A stretch of DNA of 64,000 nucleotides from Pseudoxanthomonas sp. (GCF_035999195.1 NZ_DASYGY010000009.1:930001-994000); one strand, 5' to 3'; positions 32,911-41,876 are shown, numbered from the stretch's first letter. A program made the numbers and translations. Notes: generated by a model not told the origin, from the sequence alone.

Positions 32911-33354
32911 TCAGGGCGAGGATGTGCGCACTTCGAACTGCACCGGCAGCGAGCGGCCATCGGCCAGCTTGAGCGTGATCACCGGCTTCTCCCCGGCACT
33001 CAGCGGCTGGTAGGGACCGTGCAGCATCAGGTGCAGGCCACCCGGCTTCAGCTCGACCGCCTTGCCCGGCGCGATGGGCAACGCGGCCACTGCGCGCATG
33101 CGGCTGACACCGTTCTCTTCGCGCGTTTCATGCAGCGACACATCATCGAAGGCGAGGCTTTCCGCACCCACGATGCTGAGTGGCGCCTTGCACGGATTCT
33201 CGATCCGTACGAAGCCGGCCATCATCGGCATCGCGACCGGCGGCAGGCGGATCCACGCCGCCCTGGTGACCGGCAGGCATTCGGCAGCCTGGACGGCGCC
33301 CGCGGACATCAACAGCATCAGCGACAGGCACAGCGTTTCGATACGACGGTTCAT
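32911..33354 (-). CDS. Periplasmic copper chaperone (PCuAC family)
   Basis: This 147-residue exported protein belongs to the PCuA(C) family, which delivers Cu(I) to cytochrome oxidase in the periplasm. The signal peptide runs to AVQAAE, about residue 24. The expected copper ligands are in SLHETREENGVSRM and GGLHLML, matching the family His/Met spacing. MPMMAGFVRIEN lies in the cupredoxin-like core. No ScoI or oxidase genes are adjacent. The start was set at ATG 33354 to give a normal signal peptide. Confidence 0.88.
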   Translation of the reverse strand: MNRRIETLCLSLMLLMSAGAVQAAECLPVTRAAWIRLPPVAMPMMAGFVRIENPCKAPLSIVGAESLAFDDVSLHETREENGVSRMRAVAALPIAPGKAVELKPGGLHLMLHGPYQPLSAGEKPVITLKLADGRSLPVQFEVRTSSP

Positions 33355-33392
33355 GCGCCTATGATACCGGCCTGACTTCACGGAGCGGATGA

Positions 33393-34169
33393 ATGACGGG
33401 CCTCATCGACACCCTCGACCACGGCGACATCCGCGAGATCCGGCTGGCGCGCCCGCCGGTCAATGCCCTCAATACCGAGCTGTGCCGGGCGCTGATCGAC
33501 GCGCTCAGCACCGCGCTGGACCAGGGCGTGCGCGGCATCGTGCTGGCGGGCAACCCGAAGATCTTCTCCGCCGGCATGGACGTGCCGTACCTGTTGTCGC
33601 TCGGCGATGACCGTCGCGCACTGCTCGATGCCTGGCAGGCCTTCTTCGGCGCGGCACGCACCCTGGCAGAGTCGCGCGTGCCGGTGGTCGCCGCGATCAC
33701 CGGCCACGCGCCGGCAGGCGGCTGCGTGCTGGCGCTGTGCTGCGACTACCGGGTGATGGCGCGCAGCCCTGACCCGGCACGGCCATTCGCGCTCGGGCTC
33801 AACGAGACGCAGGTAGGCCTGGTGGTGCCGGAGGGCATCCAGCGGCTGATGCGGCGCGTGGTCGGCCCCTACCGTGCGGAGCGGTTGCTGGTCGCCGGCG
33901 AGATGGTGCCGGCAGAGCGGGCGCTGGAGATCGGCTTGGTCGATGAACTCGCCGACCAGGACGACGTCACCGTACGGTCCATTGCATGGCTGCAGCAGCT
34001 GCTGCGTCTGCCCCACCAGCCGATGCTGCAGACGCGCGCCCTCGCCCGCCGCGATCTGGTCGAGGCACTGGATCCGTCATTGATCCAGCTGGAGCGCTTC
34101 GTCGATGCCTGGCATGCGCCCGATACGCAGACAGCCCTGCGCGCCCTGGTGGAAAAACTGAAGAAGTGA
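33393..34169 (+). CDS. Enoyl-CoA hydratase/isomerase family protein
   Basis: This is a 258-residue crotonase-fold protein. The oxyanion-hole segments are NPKIFSAGMDVPYL and GHAPAGGCVLALCCDYRVM. In place of the hydratase Glu pair it has Cys/Asn at some positions and keeps LGLNETQVGLVVPEG. This pattern is closer to mitochondrial-type enoyl-CoA isomerases (ECI) than to hydratases. The substrate is unknown. It is convergent with the sulfurtransferase gene. Confidence 0.85.
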   Translation: MTGLIDTLDHGDIREIRLARPPVNALNTELCRALIDALSTALDQGVRGIVLAGNPKIFSAGMDVPYLLSLGDDRRALLDAWQAFFGAARTLAESRVPVVAAITGHAPAGGCVLALCCDYRVMARSPDPARPFALGLNETQVGLVVPEGIQRLMRRVVGPYRAERLLVAGEMVPAERALEIGLVDELADQDDVTVRSIAWLQQLLRLPHQPMLQTRALARRDLVEALDPSLIQLERFVDAWHAPDTQTALRALVEKLKK

Positions 34170-34181
34170 GGAGGGACCGCG

Positions 34182-35039
34182 TCACTCGCCACGTGCGACG
34201 GGACGCGACGGATCGCCGATCCAGCCACTCCAAGAGCCAGGATAGACGCGCGCGCCGTGCAGGCCGGCGTGCTCGAACGCGAGCAGCAGATGGCAGGCGG
34301 TCACGCCGGAACCGCACATCAGGACGGCATCAGCGGGAGATCGGCCCCGCAGCAATGCCGACAGTTCTCCATTCAACTCGTCTGCCGGCTTGAAGCGGCC
34401 ATCCCGCAGGTTCCGGGCGAACGGCCGGTTGAGTGCGCCCGGTATGTGTCCGGCGACCGGATCGATGGGTTCGACCTCGCCGCGGAAGCGCTCCGCGGCC
34501 CGCGCATCGATCAGCCACCCGCTGTCTTCCGACAGCCGCTCGAGGATATCGCCCGCGTCGACGCAATGCCGTGCATCGAACCGCGAGGGATACGGTGCAA
34601 CGGGCGGTCGCACAGGAACGAGCGACGTGATGGCGCCCTCCGCCGCGAGCCACGCGGCCAGCCCGCCATCCAGCACCGCCACCCGGGCATGACCCAGCAG
34701 CCTCAACAACCACCACAGGCGCGCGGCGGCCATGCTGCCGTCGCCCGCGTCGTAGACCACCACCTGGTGCGACGGCCCGATGCCCCACTCACGCAGCCTG
34801 CGGGCGAACGCATCGCGGTCGGGCAGCGGATGCCGACCTTCTCCGACTTTAGACAGATCCGAGAGATCGAGATTCAGGTCCGCATAGACGGCACCCGGAA
34901 GATGCGCGTCCGTGTAGGCGGTCCGTCCGGCATCCGGCGCCGCGTTGAGCATCACGAAGCGCGCGTCGACCAGCCGCAGGTCGGGATGGTCGAGCGCGGC
35001 GGCCAGGGCCGTGGCGTCGACGAGGGTGGTCCAGTTCAT
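34182..35039 (-). CDS. sseA: Thiosulfate/3-mercaptopyruvate sulfurtransferase
   Basis: This tandem-rhodanese enzyme has 285 residues. The N-terminal inactive rhodanese domain spans about 1-135 and the catalytic one about 155-280. The active-site Cys lies in the loop CGSGVTAC, typical of mercaptopyruvate sulfurtransferases (CGSGVTA). GHIPGALNRPF is another family motif. Its ATG overlaps the stop of the upstream Nudix-fusion gene (ATGA), so the two form a coupled pair. Confidence 0.92.
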   Translation of the reverse strand: MNWTTLVDATALAAALDHPDLRLVDARFVMLNAAPDAGRTAYTDAHLPGAVYADLNLDLSDLSKVGEGRHPLPDRDAFARRLREWGIGPSHQVVVYDAGDGSMAAARLWWLLRLLGHARVAVLDGGLAAWLAAEGAITSLVPVRPPVAPYPSRFDARHCVDAGDILERLSEDSGWLIDARAAERFRGEVEPIDPVAGHIPGALNRPFARNLRDGRFKPADELNGELSALLRGRSPADAVLMCGSGVTACHLLLAFEHAGLHGARVYPGSWSGWIGDPSRPVARGE

Positions 35040-35839
35040 GCCAGGCGCTCCAGGCGTTGCCGCAGGTTGAACAGAATCGCCGCGGTCGCGCCCCAGATGC
35101 GCTGCCCCGGCCAGGCGTACTCCAGCACCGCGCGCCGGCGCCCGCGATAGTCCACCTCGACGCGGCGCAGGTTGTCCGGCGACAGCAGATAGTCGAGGGG
35201 CACCTCGAACACATCCGCAACTTCGTTGGGTTCGGGCACCGGCACGAAGGCCGGATCGATCAGGGCCACCACCGGCATCACGCGGAAACCGCTGATGGTG
35301 GTGAAGGGGTCGAGGAAGCCCAACGGCGTGACCTGCGAGGCCGGCAGTGCGATTTCCTCATGGCTTTCGCGCAGCGCGGCCGCGACCGCGTCGGGATCCG
35401 TCGGCTCGATGCGGCCGCCGGGAAAACTCACCTGTCCTCCGTGGTGACGCAGGCCGTCGGTGCGGCGCGTCAGCAGCACCTGGGTACCCTCGGCACGGGG
35501 AACAAGACCCGCCAGCACGGCCGCTTCGGCCAGCGGACCCGGCGGCAGCAGATCGACCAGGTCGTCGTGGTTCCAGCCCGCCGCACTCGGCACGGTATCC
35601 AGCGGATGCAGCGCACGACGCAGTGCGCCGCCTTCGCGCAACCGCTGCTCGAGTGGCAAGCGGGCATGTTCGCGCGCGGGCAGTACGTGCTCCATCAGAC
35701 GCAGGCGTTCGTCATCGTTCATCTGCGACCAGCGCGCGATCTCGGATGTGGTACGGAGGCAGCCTTCGCACAGTCCATGGGTATCCAGTGTGCAGACGCC
35801 GATGCATGGACTCAACACGGCGCGGAATGCGGTATTCAT
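35036..35839 (-). CDS. DUF1289-Nudix (CoA pyrophosphatase-like) fusion
   Basis: The 267-residue protein combines two domains. Residues about 10-55 form a DUF1289 Cys cluster (SPCIGVCTLDTHGLCEGCLRT, then IARWSQMNDDERLRLM). The rest is a NudL-type Nudix hydrolase with the CoA-pyrophosphatase signature LLTRRTDGLRHHGGQVSFPGG and Nudix residues RESHEEI. The expected reaction is hydrolysis of CoA or similar nucleotides to phosphopantetheine. The start was set at ATG 35839; a GTG 12 bases upstream is possible. It is coupled to sseA. Confidence 0.88.
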   Translation of the reverse strand: MNTAFRAVLSPCIGVCTLDTHGLCEGCLRTTSEIARWSQMNDDERLRLMEHVLPAREHARLPLEQRLREGGALRRALHPLDTVPSAAGWNHDDLVDLLPPGPLAEAAVLAGLVPRAEGTQVLLTRRTDGLRHHGGQVSFPGGRIEPTDPDAVAAALRESHEEIALPASQVTPLGFLDPFTTISGFRVMPVVALIDPAFVPVPEPNEVADVFEVPLDYLLSPDNLRRVEVDYRGRRRAVLEYAWPGQRIWGATAAILFNLRQRLERLA

Positions 35840-35898
35840 GGCTTCGGGCACCTGCGGAGGGTAGCGCGGAAACGCCGCCCTGCGCTGGAAAGCACTGC

Positions 35899-35961
35899 GC
35901 CGGCACGAGGCCGGCGCAGGGGGAACAAAGTCACTGGATCCCCGCCTTCGCGGGGATGACG
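35899..35961. repeat. Short palindromic repeats upstream of the DUF1289-Nudix gene
   Basis: CGCCGG/CCGGCG at 35899-35917 and the hairpin ATCCCCGC-CTTC-GCGGGGAT at 35938-35957. The latter is a short version of the larger element at 53.7 kb. Confidence 0.6.
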
Positions 35962-35972
35962 CAATGACAAAG

Positions 35973-35995
35973 GCGTCCGCGCGGTGCGCGGACGC
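35973..35995 (-). terminator. Hairpin downstream of the FKBP-like gene
   Basis: GCGTCCGC/GCGGACGC with a 7-nt loop lies just after the stop codon on the minus strand, followed by CTTTGTC. It is probably a weak terminator. Confidence 0.6.
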
Positions 35996-36004
35996 GTCAT
36001 TGCG

Positions 36005-36706
36005 TCACTTGACGCTGACCAGCTTGATCTCGAAGACGACGGCCACGTTCGGCGGGAAGCCGGTGCGCGGGTCGGCGCCGTAGGCCTTGTCCGGCGGCAG
36101 GGCGACTTCCCACTTGGCGCCGGCCGGCATCTGCAACAGGGCTTCGCGCATCGCCGGCATTTCGACGGCGCTGACCTTGAGGTCCTTCATCGGCTGCGGC
36201 GGACGGGCTTCGGCCGGACGCTGGCCGAACGGATAGGGACCGGACACCAGCAGTTCCACCGTGCTCGCCTGGGTCGGCTTGGCACCGGTACCGTTCTCCA
36301 GCACCTTGTAGGCGACGCCGCTGGCCAGCGTCTTCACGCCGGGCTGGCCCTTGAACGTGGCGATGAACTGGTCGCTCTTGGTCTTGTTCTCGCCGGCGAC
36401 CTTGTCGTACTCGGCCTTGGCCTGCTGGGCGCGGGCCTGCTCGCGCTTCTGGAAGGCTTCCAGCGCGGGCTTGAGCTGATCGGCGGTCAAGGCAGGCTGC
36501 TTCTTGGCGTAGGCGTCCTGCAGGCCTTTCACCACGGAGTTGATGTCCAGCTGTTCGCCGCGTCCGGTCAGCTCGGCGAGGTTGTTGCCGTAGTCGTAGC
36601 CGAAGTAATAGCTCAGCTTGCCTTTCTCGGACGAGACGTCCTGAGCCAGGGCGCTACCGGCCATGGCGAATGCCGCAACAGCGACCGCAATCGAACGCAA
36701 CTTCAT
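36005..36706 (-). CDS. FkpA/Mip-type periplasmic FKBP-like protein, active site degenerate
   Basis: The 233-residue exported protein has a signal peptide to SALAQD (about residue 22), an FkpA-like N-terminal dimerisation domain (LSYYFGYDYGNNLAE; a long Ala/Gln/Lys helix at about 85-110), and a C-terminal FKBP-like domain ending AKWEVALPPDKAYGADPRTGFPPNVAVVFEIKLVSVK. The FKBP core is unusual: the usual Y-x-G and G-x-x-FDSS segment is replaced by VSGPYPFGQRPAEARPPQPM. It may be a chaperone without prolyl isomerase activity. GGAG lies 10 bases before ATG 36706. Confidence 0.8.
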   Translation of the reverse strand: MKLRSIAVAVAAFAMAGSALAQDVSSEKGKLSYYFGYDYGNNLAELTGRGEQLDINSVVKGLQDAYAKKQPALTADQLKPALEAFQKREQARAQQAKAEYDKVAGENKTKSDQFIATFKGQPGVKTLASGVAYKVLENGTGAKPTQASTVELLVSGPYPFGQRPAEARPPQPMKDLKVSAVEMPAMREALLQMPAGAKWEVALPPDKAYGADPRTGFPPNVAVVFEIKLVSVK

Positions 36707-36868
36707 CAACACACTCTCCGATATGGCGACGGCGGCATACCGCCTGGAATGGACGCGCTAGGATAGCCGCCGGGGCGCTTAACCGCCACTGACGACCGCC
36801 CGGTCTGACCTGGCATCGGCGGTCGAGTTCCCATTTCACTCAAATTTTACAAAACCCGCGGAAAACCC

Positions 36869-37651
36869 ATGTCCGAACCTCTTGTTCTGGTTGCCGACGA
36901 CGCCGGCATCCGTCGCATCACCGTCAATCGTCCCGACAAATTGAACGCCCTCAATGCCGCCACGCTGGACGCGCTGCAGGCGGCGTTCGACGATGCGGCC
37001 ACCGACGACGGGGTGCGCGTGGTCATCCTGACCGGTGCGGGACCGAAGGCGTTCGTGGCGGGTGCGGACATCGCCGAGATGGCCGAGCTGCGCGCCACCG
37101 AAGGTCGCGACTTCTCGCTGCGCGGACAGAAGCTGATGCGATCCATCGAGCGGCTGCCGAAGCCGGTGATTGCGATGGTCAACGGCTTCGCACTGGGCGG
37201 CGGGCTGGAACTGGCGATGGGCTGCCACCTGCGCATCGCCGCGGATAGCGCCAAGGTCGGTCAGCCGGAAATCAACCTGGGCCTGATCCCGGGGTTCGGC
37301 GGCAGCCAGCGCCTGCTGCGCCTGGCAGGGCGCTCGGCCACGCTGGAGCTGTGCCTGCTGGGCACCCCGATCACGGCCGAGCGCGCATTGCAGCTGGGCA
37401 TCGTCACCCGCGTCGTGCCCGCGGCGGACCTGGAAGCCGAAACCATGAAGATCGCCACCCAGCTCGCCGCGTCCGCGCCACTCGCGCTGCGCGCGACGCT
37501 CGACGTGGTCAACATCGGTGGCGAATGCGGCATCGAGGAAGGACTGCAGTACGAAAGCGCGCAGTTCGGCCTGATGTTCGCGACCGACGACATGCGCGAA
37601 GGCACGCGCGCCTTCGTCGAGCGCCGCAAGCCTGTCTTCACCGGCCACTGA
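36869..37651 (+). CDS. Enoyl-CoA hydratase
   Basis: This 260-residue crotonase has both catalytic Glu residues, in GFALGGGLELAMGCHLRIA and VGQPEINLGLIPGFGGSQRL, so trans-2-enoyl-CoA hydration is likely. The oxyanion-hole segment is AFVAGADIAEMAEL. A role in beta-oxidation is inferred; no other fad genes are adjacent. It starts a run with the small gene at 37655 and nth. Confidence 0.92.
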   Translation: MSEPLVLVADDAGIRRITVNRPDKLNALNAATLDALQAAFDDAATDDGVRVVILTGAGPKAFVAGADIAEMAELRATEGRDFSLRGQKLMRSIERLPKPVIAMVNGFALGGGLELAMGCHLRIAADSAKVGQPEINLGLIPGFGGSQRLLRLAGRSATLELCLLGTPITAERALQLGIVTRVVPAADLEAETMKIATQLAASAPLALRATLDVVNIGGECGIEEGLQYESAQFGLMFATDDMREGTRAFVERRKPVFTGH

Positions 37652-37654
37652 AGC

Positions 37655-38032
37655 GTGGCGACCCGCGTGCGCAACCCGACCTGCCTCCAGTGCGACCAGG
37701 CGCGCGCACTGCATGCTCTGCTCGCGACCGGCGATGGCGATGCCGCCATCGAGGCGGGACTGATGGCGTTCCGGGCCTGCGATTGCGCGGACGGCAGCAT
37801 CGCCGCCGTGATGCAGGCCCAGCAGCGCCTGCGCACGGCATGGGACGCGCGCGAACGCTACCGGCAGCGCGAGGCGCGGCTGGCGCGGCGCGCAGAGGAA
37901 CGGGACGCGCGCCGACTGAAGGCCACCGAGGTGACGGACAGCGTCCAGCCGCCTCGCCCTGCCCTGCCGACCGGTGCCGCCGCCGTCCTTGCACGCGCCA
38001 AGGCCAGGGCCGCCGAGAGGATGAAACCATGA
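37655..38032 (+). CDS. Hypothetical protein between an enoyl-CoA hydratase gene and nth
   Basis: A 125-residue protein that is not recognised. It has a Cys-rich N-terminus (CLQC at about 9-12 and CDC at about 42-44), a helical middle, and a highly basic Arg/Ala-rich helix (RERYRQREARLARRAEERDARRL). The start is GTG, 4 bp after the hydratase stop. Its stop overlaps the nth start (ATGA). The tight packing on both sides supports a real gene. Confidence 0.65.
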   Translation: MATRVRNPTCLQCDQARALHALLATGDGDAAIEAGLMAFRACDCADGSIAAVMQAQQRLRTAWDARERYRQREARLARRAEERDARRLKATEVTDSVQPPRPALPTGAAAVLARAKARAAERMKP

Positions 38033-38694
38033 CGGCAGCCCGCAGGCGCATTGCCTCGCTGAGCCGCGCCGAGGTGGTCGAGCTGTTCTCGCGCCTGCGC
38101 GAACTCAATCCCAGGCCGACCACCGAACTGGAGTACCGCACGCCGTTCGAACTGCTGGTCGCCGTGACGCTGTCGGCGCAGGCCACCGACGTCGGCGTCA
38201 ACAAGGCGACGCGACGGCTGTTCCCCATGGCGAATACGCCCGCCGCCATCCTGGCGCTGGGCGAGGACGGGCTGAAGCGGTACATCTCCACCATCGGCCT
38301 GTTCAACGCCAAGGCGAAGAACGTCATCGCCACCTGCCGCATCCTGATCGACGAACACGGCGGCGAGGTGCCGCGTTCGCGCGAGGCGCTCGAAGCCCTG
38401 CCGGGCGTGGGCCGCAAGACGGCCAACGTGGTGATGAACACCGCCTTCGGCGAGCCGACCATCGCCGTGGACACGCATATCTTCCGTGTCGCCAACCGCA
38501 CGGGGCTGGCGCCGGGCAAGGACGTGCGCGCGGTGGAGGACCGGTTGCTGGAGGTGGTGCCGGCGGAGTTCATGCAGGATGCGCATCACTGGCTCATCCT
38601 GCACGGACGCTACGTGTGCAAGGCGCGCAAGCCCGATTGTCCGCAGTGCGTGATCCGCGATCTCTGCCGCTTCAAGGACAAGACCGTCGCCTGA
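38029..38694 (+). CDS. nth: Endonuclease III
   Basis: This base-excision repair glycosylase/AP lyase acts on oxidised pyrimidines. The 221-residue protein has the helix-hairpin-helix LPGVGRKTANVV with catalytic Lys130, the catalytic Asp148 in AVDTH, and four cluster Cys (C197, C204, C207, C213; C-x6-C-x2-C-x5-C). It is translationally coupled to the small upstream gene. Confidence 0.97.
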   Translation: MTAARRRIASLSRAEVVELFSRLRELNPRPTTELEYRTPFELLVAVTLSAQATDVGVNKATRRLFPMANTPAAILALGEDGLKRYISTIGLFNAKAKNVIATCRILIDEHGGEVPRSREALEALPGVGRKTANVVMNTAFGEPTIAVDTHIFRVANRTGLAPGKDVRAVEDRLLEVVPAEFMQDAHHWLILHGRYVCKARKPDCPQCVIRDLCRFKDKTVA

Positions 38695-38757
38695 CGTGGC
38701 GTGCGCCATGCGCACGTGCCTGCGACCGCACATCGGAGGTCGTGCGCGCAGCGCACG

Positions 38758-40374
38758 CTACGGTGCGTCGCGTTCGATGAAGGGCTTGCGCGGCAGCCGC
38801 TCGTCGCGCATCGCGGCGTGGTACGCGAACGAAGCGATGATGGCGGCCGCCTGCTTCAGGTCTTCCGGCACCACGTGGTCGTACGTGTCCAGATGCGTGT
38901 GGTGGACATGGGTGAAGTAGTCCGCCGGATCCTGCACGAACTGGAAGCCCGGCAGGCCGACGCGGTCGAACGAGATGTGGTCGGTGCTGCCGGTGTTGCG
39001 CGTAGTCACGATCGTGGCGCCGGTATCGTGGAATGGCTCCAGCCAGGCCTTGAAGATCGGCACCGCGGCGTGATTCTCCTGCGCGTAGATGCCGCGGATA
39101 CGCCCCGTGCCGTTGTCGAAATTGAAATACGTCGAAAACCGCTCGTAGCCGCGCCGGCGCTGCAGCGGGCCGGTGCCGCGCTGATACGCGCGCGGCAACG
39201 CCTTCTGCTCGGGATCGGTCGGCGCGGGATAGTCCGCCAGGTACTTCGCCACGTAGCCGGCCGAGCCATGCAGGCCCTGCTCTTCGCCGCCCCAGAGCGC
39301 AAGCCGGATGGTACGCCGTGGCTTGGCGCCGACCGTCCTGAGGATACGCATGGCCTCCATCATCACGACCACGCCGGCGCCGTTGTCGCTGGCACCGGTG
39401 CCGGTGTGCCAGGAATCGAGGTGCGCACCGATCATCACCACCTCGTCGGCCTTGCCGCTGCCGGGGATCTCGGCGAAGGTGTTGGTGGCTGGCAGGTCCT
39501 GTTCGCTGGTGAACGTGGAATCCACGTCGATCCGCAGCCGCACCGGCTGCTTGCCCTGCACGGCGCGCACCAGGGGGTTGTAGTGCTCGGCGGGCAGCAC
39601 CAGCTCGGTCACGCCGACCGGCTCGCCGGCCTTGCGCGCGCCGCCGCCGGTCGCGCGGATGATGCCGTTGTCCCAGGAGCTGATGGACAGCGTGGCCAGC
39701 ACGCCTTCCTCGGCGAGGAAGGTATTCAACGCCTTGTTCAATTCGGTTCGCTTGCGGTACTCCTCCAGGCGCTTCTGCTGCGCATCGGGCGCGGCGTCCT
39801 CCGGCATCGGGAAGGTCTGCAGCTCGCCGAGCTCGGCTTCGCTGTAGCGACGGAAATCGGTCTTCTCGGACGGCTTGTAGGCGCGCGCCTCGTCCACCAG
39901 CACGATGCGGCCGCGCAGCTTGCCACGCTGCTTCTCGATGTCCTCCAGCGTCTTGAACGACGCCAACACCACCTCGCCCTCGACCGGGCCGTCGGTGCCG
40001 CGCGTCCACGCCTTGGGCAGGGCGTGCACGGGCAGTTGGCGCGGCGACAGCATTTCGACGCGGGACGCACGGAAGGCCCAGCCCCGACCGAAGGCCGGGT
40101 CGTAGACTTCGTCGTGCACGTTCGCCAATCCCCAGCCGGACAGCTTGCCGCGCGCCCAGGCGCTGGCCTGCGTGTAGTTGGGCGAATTGGTCAGGCGCGG
40201 CCCGATGGTTTCGGTCAGCTCCTTGAGATTGGCGGCCGCCTGCGAGCGGTGGAACGCCTCGCTGCGGATCTTCGCCACCATGTCCAGGTCGACCGGTTCG
40301 GCGGCCTGCGCCGGCCCTGCCATCGACATCCCCACCCACAACGCCACGCCGGCCACACACGCCAATCGCTTCAC
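38758..40374 (-). CDS. Secreted M28-family zinc peptidase
   Basis: The 538-residue exported protein has a signal peptide ending AGPAQAAE (about residue 24), an inserted PA-type domain, and an M28 catalytic domain. Zinc ligands and catalytic residues are visible in GAHLDSWHTGTGASDNGAGV (H, D, D), WGGEEQGLHGS (Glu pair), NFDNGTG and HTHLDTYD. It resembles aminopeptidase or glutamate-carboxypeptidase-like enzymes; specificity cannot be read. The start was set at GTG 40374 (MKRLACVAGV after processing), with AGGGGG upstream; a second GTG precedes it by 3 bases. Confidence 0.9.
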   Translation of the reverse strand: MKRLACVAGVALWVGMSMAGPAQAAEPVDLDMVAKIRSEAFHRSQAAANLKELTETIGPRLTNSPNYTQASAWARGKLSGWGLANVHDEVYDPAFGRGWAFRASRVEMLSPRQLPVHALPKAWTRGTDGPVEGEVVLASFKTLEDIEKQRGKLRGRIVLVDEARAYKPSEKTDFRRYSEAELGELQTFPMPEDAAPDAQQKRLEEYRKRTELNKALNTFLAEEGVLATLSISSWDNGIIRATGGGARKAGEPVGVTELVLPAEHYNPLVRAVQGKQPVRLRIDVDSTFTSEQDLPATNTFAEIPGSGKADEVVMIGAHLDSWHTGTGASDNGAGVVVMMEAMRILRTVGAKPRRTIRLALWGGEEQGLHGSAGYVAKYLADYPAPTDPEQKALPRAYQRGTGPLQRRRGYERFSTYFNFDNGTGRIRGIYAQENHAAVPIFKAWLEPFHDTGATIVTTRNTGSTDHISFDRVGLPGFQFVQDPADYFTHVHHTHLDTYDHVVPEDLKQAAAIIASFAYHAAMRDERLPRKPFIERDAP

Positions 40375-40515
40375 CACGCCCCCTGGATTCTTGAAGGATC
40401 CCCATCCCCGGGCACCGGGCCGCCCCGGATGCCGTCCCCCAGTGTCTCCACGCAGCGCACGACGGACCCCTGCCAATGGTCATGGTCGCCGGGATCCGGA
40501 TGCCGGACACGACAA

Positions 40516-40538
40516 GGCCCGGGAGACGATCCCGGGCC
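40516..40538 (-). terminator. Hairpin downstream of the oprP-type gene
   Basis: A perfect 9-bp stem, GGCCCGGGA with TCCCGGGCC and a 5-nt loop, is followed on the minus strand by TTGTC. It is probably the porin terminator. Nothing else is seen between 40375 and 40577. Confidence 0.6.
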
Positions 40539-40577
40539 CTGCGTCCGCGGTGCGTGCGGCGTGGTGCCGCGCGTCGC

Positions 40578-41876
40578 TTACCAGCTGAACTGCGTGCGCA
40601 GCGCGTACTGGGCGGTTTCGTCGCCGGTGACTTCGTTGTCGCCCTGCGTGTAGTTGAACATGAAGCGCAGGTTGGGGTTGACGTAGTAGTTCATGCCGAG
40701 GATCCAGCTGGTGACTTCGCGGTCCAGCGTTTCGTTCTCGACATAGTCGTAGCGCGCGGTCAGTTCCCACAGGCCCTTGTCCACGTACTTCGGCGAGGCG
40801 AACACGCCGGTCGCGGCCTTGTAGCCCTTGTGGCCGCCGTTGAGCATGAAGCTGCCCTGCACGTAGTAGCTGGTCACGTCCTGGTCGCGGCCGAGCGGCT
40901 GGCCGAAGGTCGCGTCGGCGTACTCGGCCTGGAAGAAGGCCGGGCCGAACGAGCCGGCGGCTTCCAGGGCGTACACGCTGACTTCGTTGCGGCTGGCGCC
41001 GGTGGTGGTGGCGATGGTCTGCGACGGACCGCGGCGGCCGGCGTAGTTGGACGTGGCGACCAGGTCGGCCGACCCGTTGTTGGCGTTCTCGTAGCTGTAC
41101 CAGCCACCGAAGTGCAGCGTGCTGTTGTCGGTGTTGATCGGCGCCCAGGTCACGCGACCGGCATAGCCCATGCCTTCGTTGCGGGCCGCGGCGGCGCCGC
41201 GCAGGTTGAACACGCTCAGGCCGGCGGTGTAGTTCTCGCCCGCACGCTGGTAGCCCACGCCCTGCTGGAACTGGCGGTTGGAGAACAGGCCCGTCGCGGA
41301 GGCGAACGGACGCTCCATCATCAGCAGCTCGTTGGAGCTGGTCAGCTCCTCCATCGCGCGGTAGGGCTTGAAGTGGCCGATGGTGAACTTGCCGCCCAGC
41401 GCCGACTTGGCGATGTAGGCGTCACGCAGGCCGTCCAGGTTGGTGCCGGCACCGAAGTCCTGCTCCAGCTTGTACTCCCAGCCGTAGGCCTTGCCGCCCA
41501 GGGTCAGGCGCGCGCGGCGGAACTCGGTGGTGCCGGTGGTGCTGGCCAGGTCGCGGTCGAAGGCGTAGGTGTCGAAGTGGATGCGGCCACCGACGGTCGC
41601 CTCGAACTTGCCGTCGGCCGAGGTCACCTTGATGCCGCCCTTGGTGTCGATCTTCGGCGAGCCGGTGTTGAGCTTGTCCAGTTGCGCGGCCGTGTCGAGG
41701 TTGACGTCGGACTGCGCGTCGGTGCGCTCTTCCAGTTCCAGCAGTTTGGCCTGCATGGCTTCCAGCTGCGCCCGCAGTTCGGCGATCTGCTGGTCACGGG
41801 TGTCGGCGGCGGCGGCCGAGAAGCTGGTGCTGCCCATGGCGACGGCAAGTGCGGCAGCCAGGAGGGAATAACGCAT
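40578..41876 (-). CDS. Phosphate-selective porin of the OprP/OprO family
   Basis: This outer-membrane porin of 432 residues probably admits phosphate or polyphosphate during starvation. The signal peptide ends SFSAAAAD (about residue 24). An N-terminal coiled coil follows (IAELRAQLEAMQAKLLELEER), then a 16-stranded porin domain (GGRIHFDTYAFD, TEFRRARLTLGGKAYGWEYKLEQDF) and the terminal Phe-x-x-x-aromatic (TQFSW) needed for Bam insertion. GGAG lies before ATG 41876. A Pho-box-like element lies about 150 bp upstream, divergent from pstS. Confidence 0.9.
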   Translation of the reverse strand: MRYSLLAAALAVAMGSTSFSAAAADTRDQQIAELRAQLEAMQAKLLELEERTDAQSDVNLDTAAQLDKLNTGSPKIDTKGGIKVTSADGKFEATVGGRIHFDTYAFDRDLASTTGTTEFRRARLTLGGKAYGWEYKLEQDFGAGTNLDGLRDAYIAKSALGGKFTIGHFKPYRAMEELTSSNELLMMERPFASATGLFSNRQFQQGVGYQRAGENYTAGLSVFNLRGAAAARNEGMGYAGRVTWAPINTDNSTLHFGGWYSYENANNGSADLVATSNYAGRRGPSQTIATTTGASRNEVSVYALEAAGSFGPAFFQAEYADATFGQPLGRDQDVTSYYVQGSFMLNGGHKGYKAATGVFASPKYVDKGLWELTARYDYVENETLDREVTSWILGMNYYVNPNLRFMFNYTQGDNEVTGDETAQYALRTQFSW

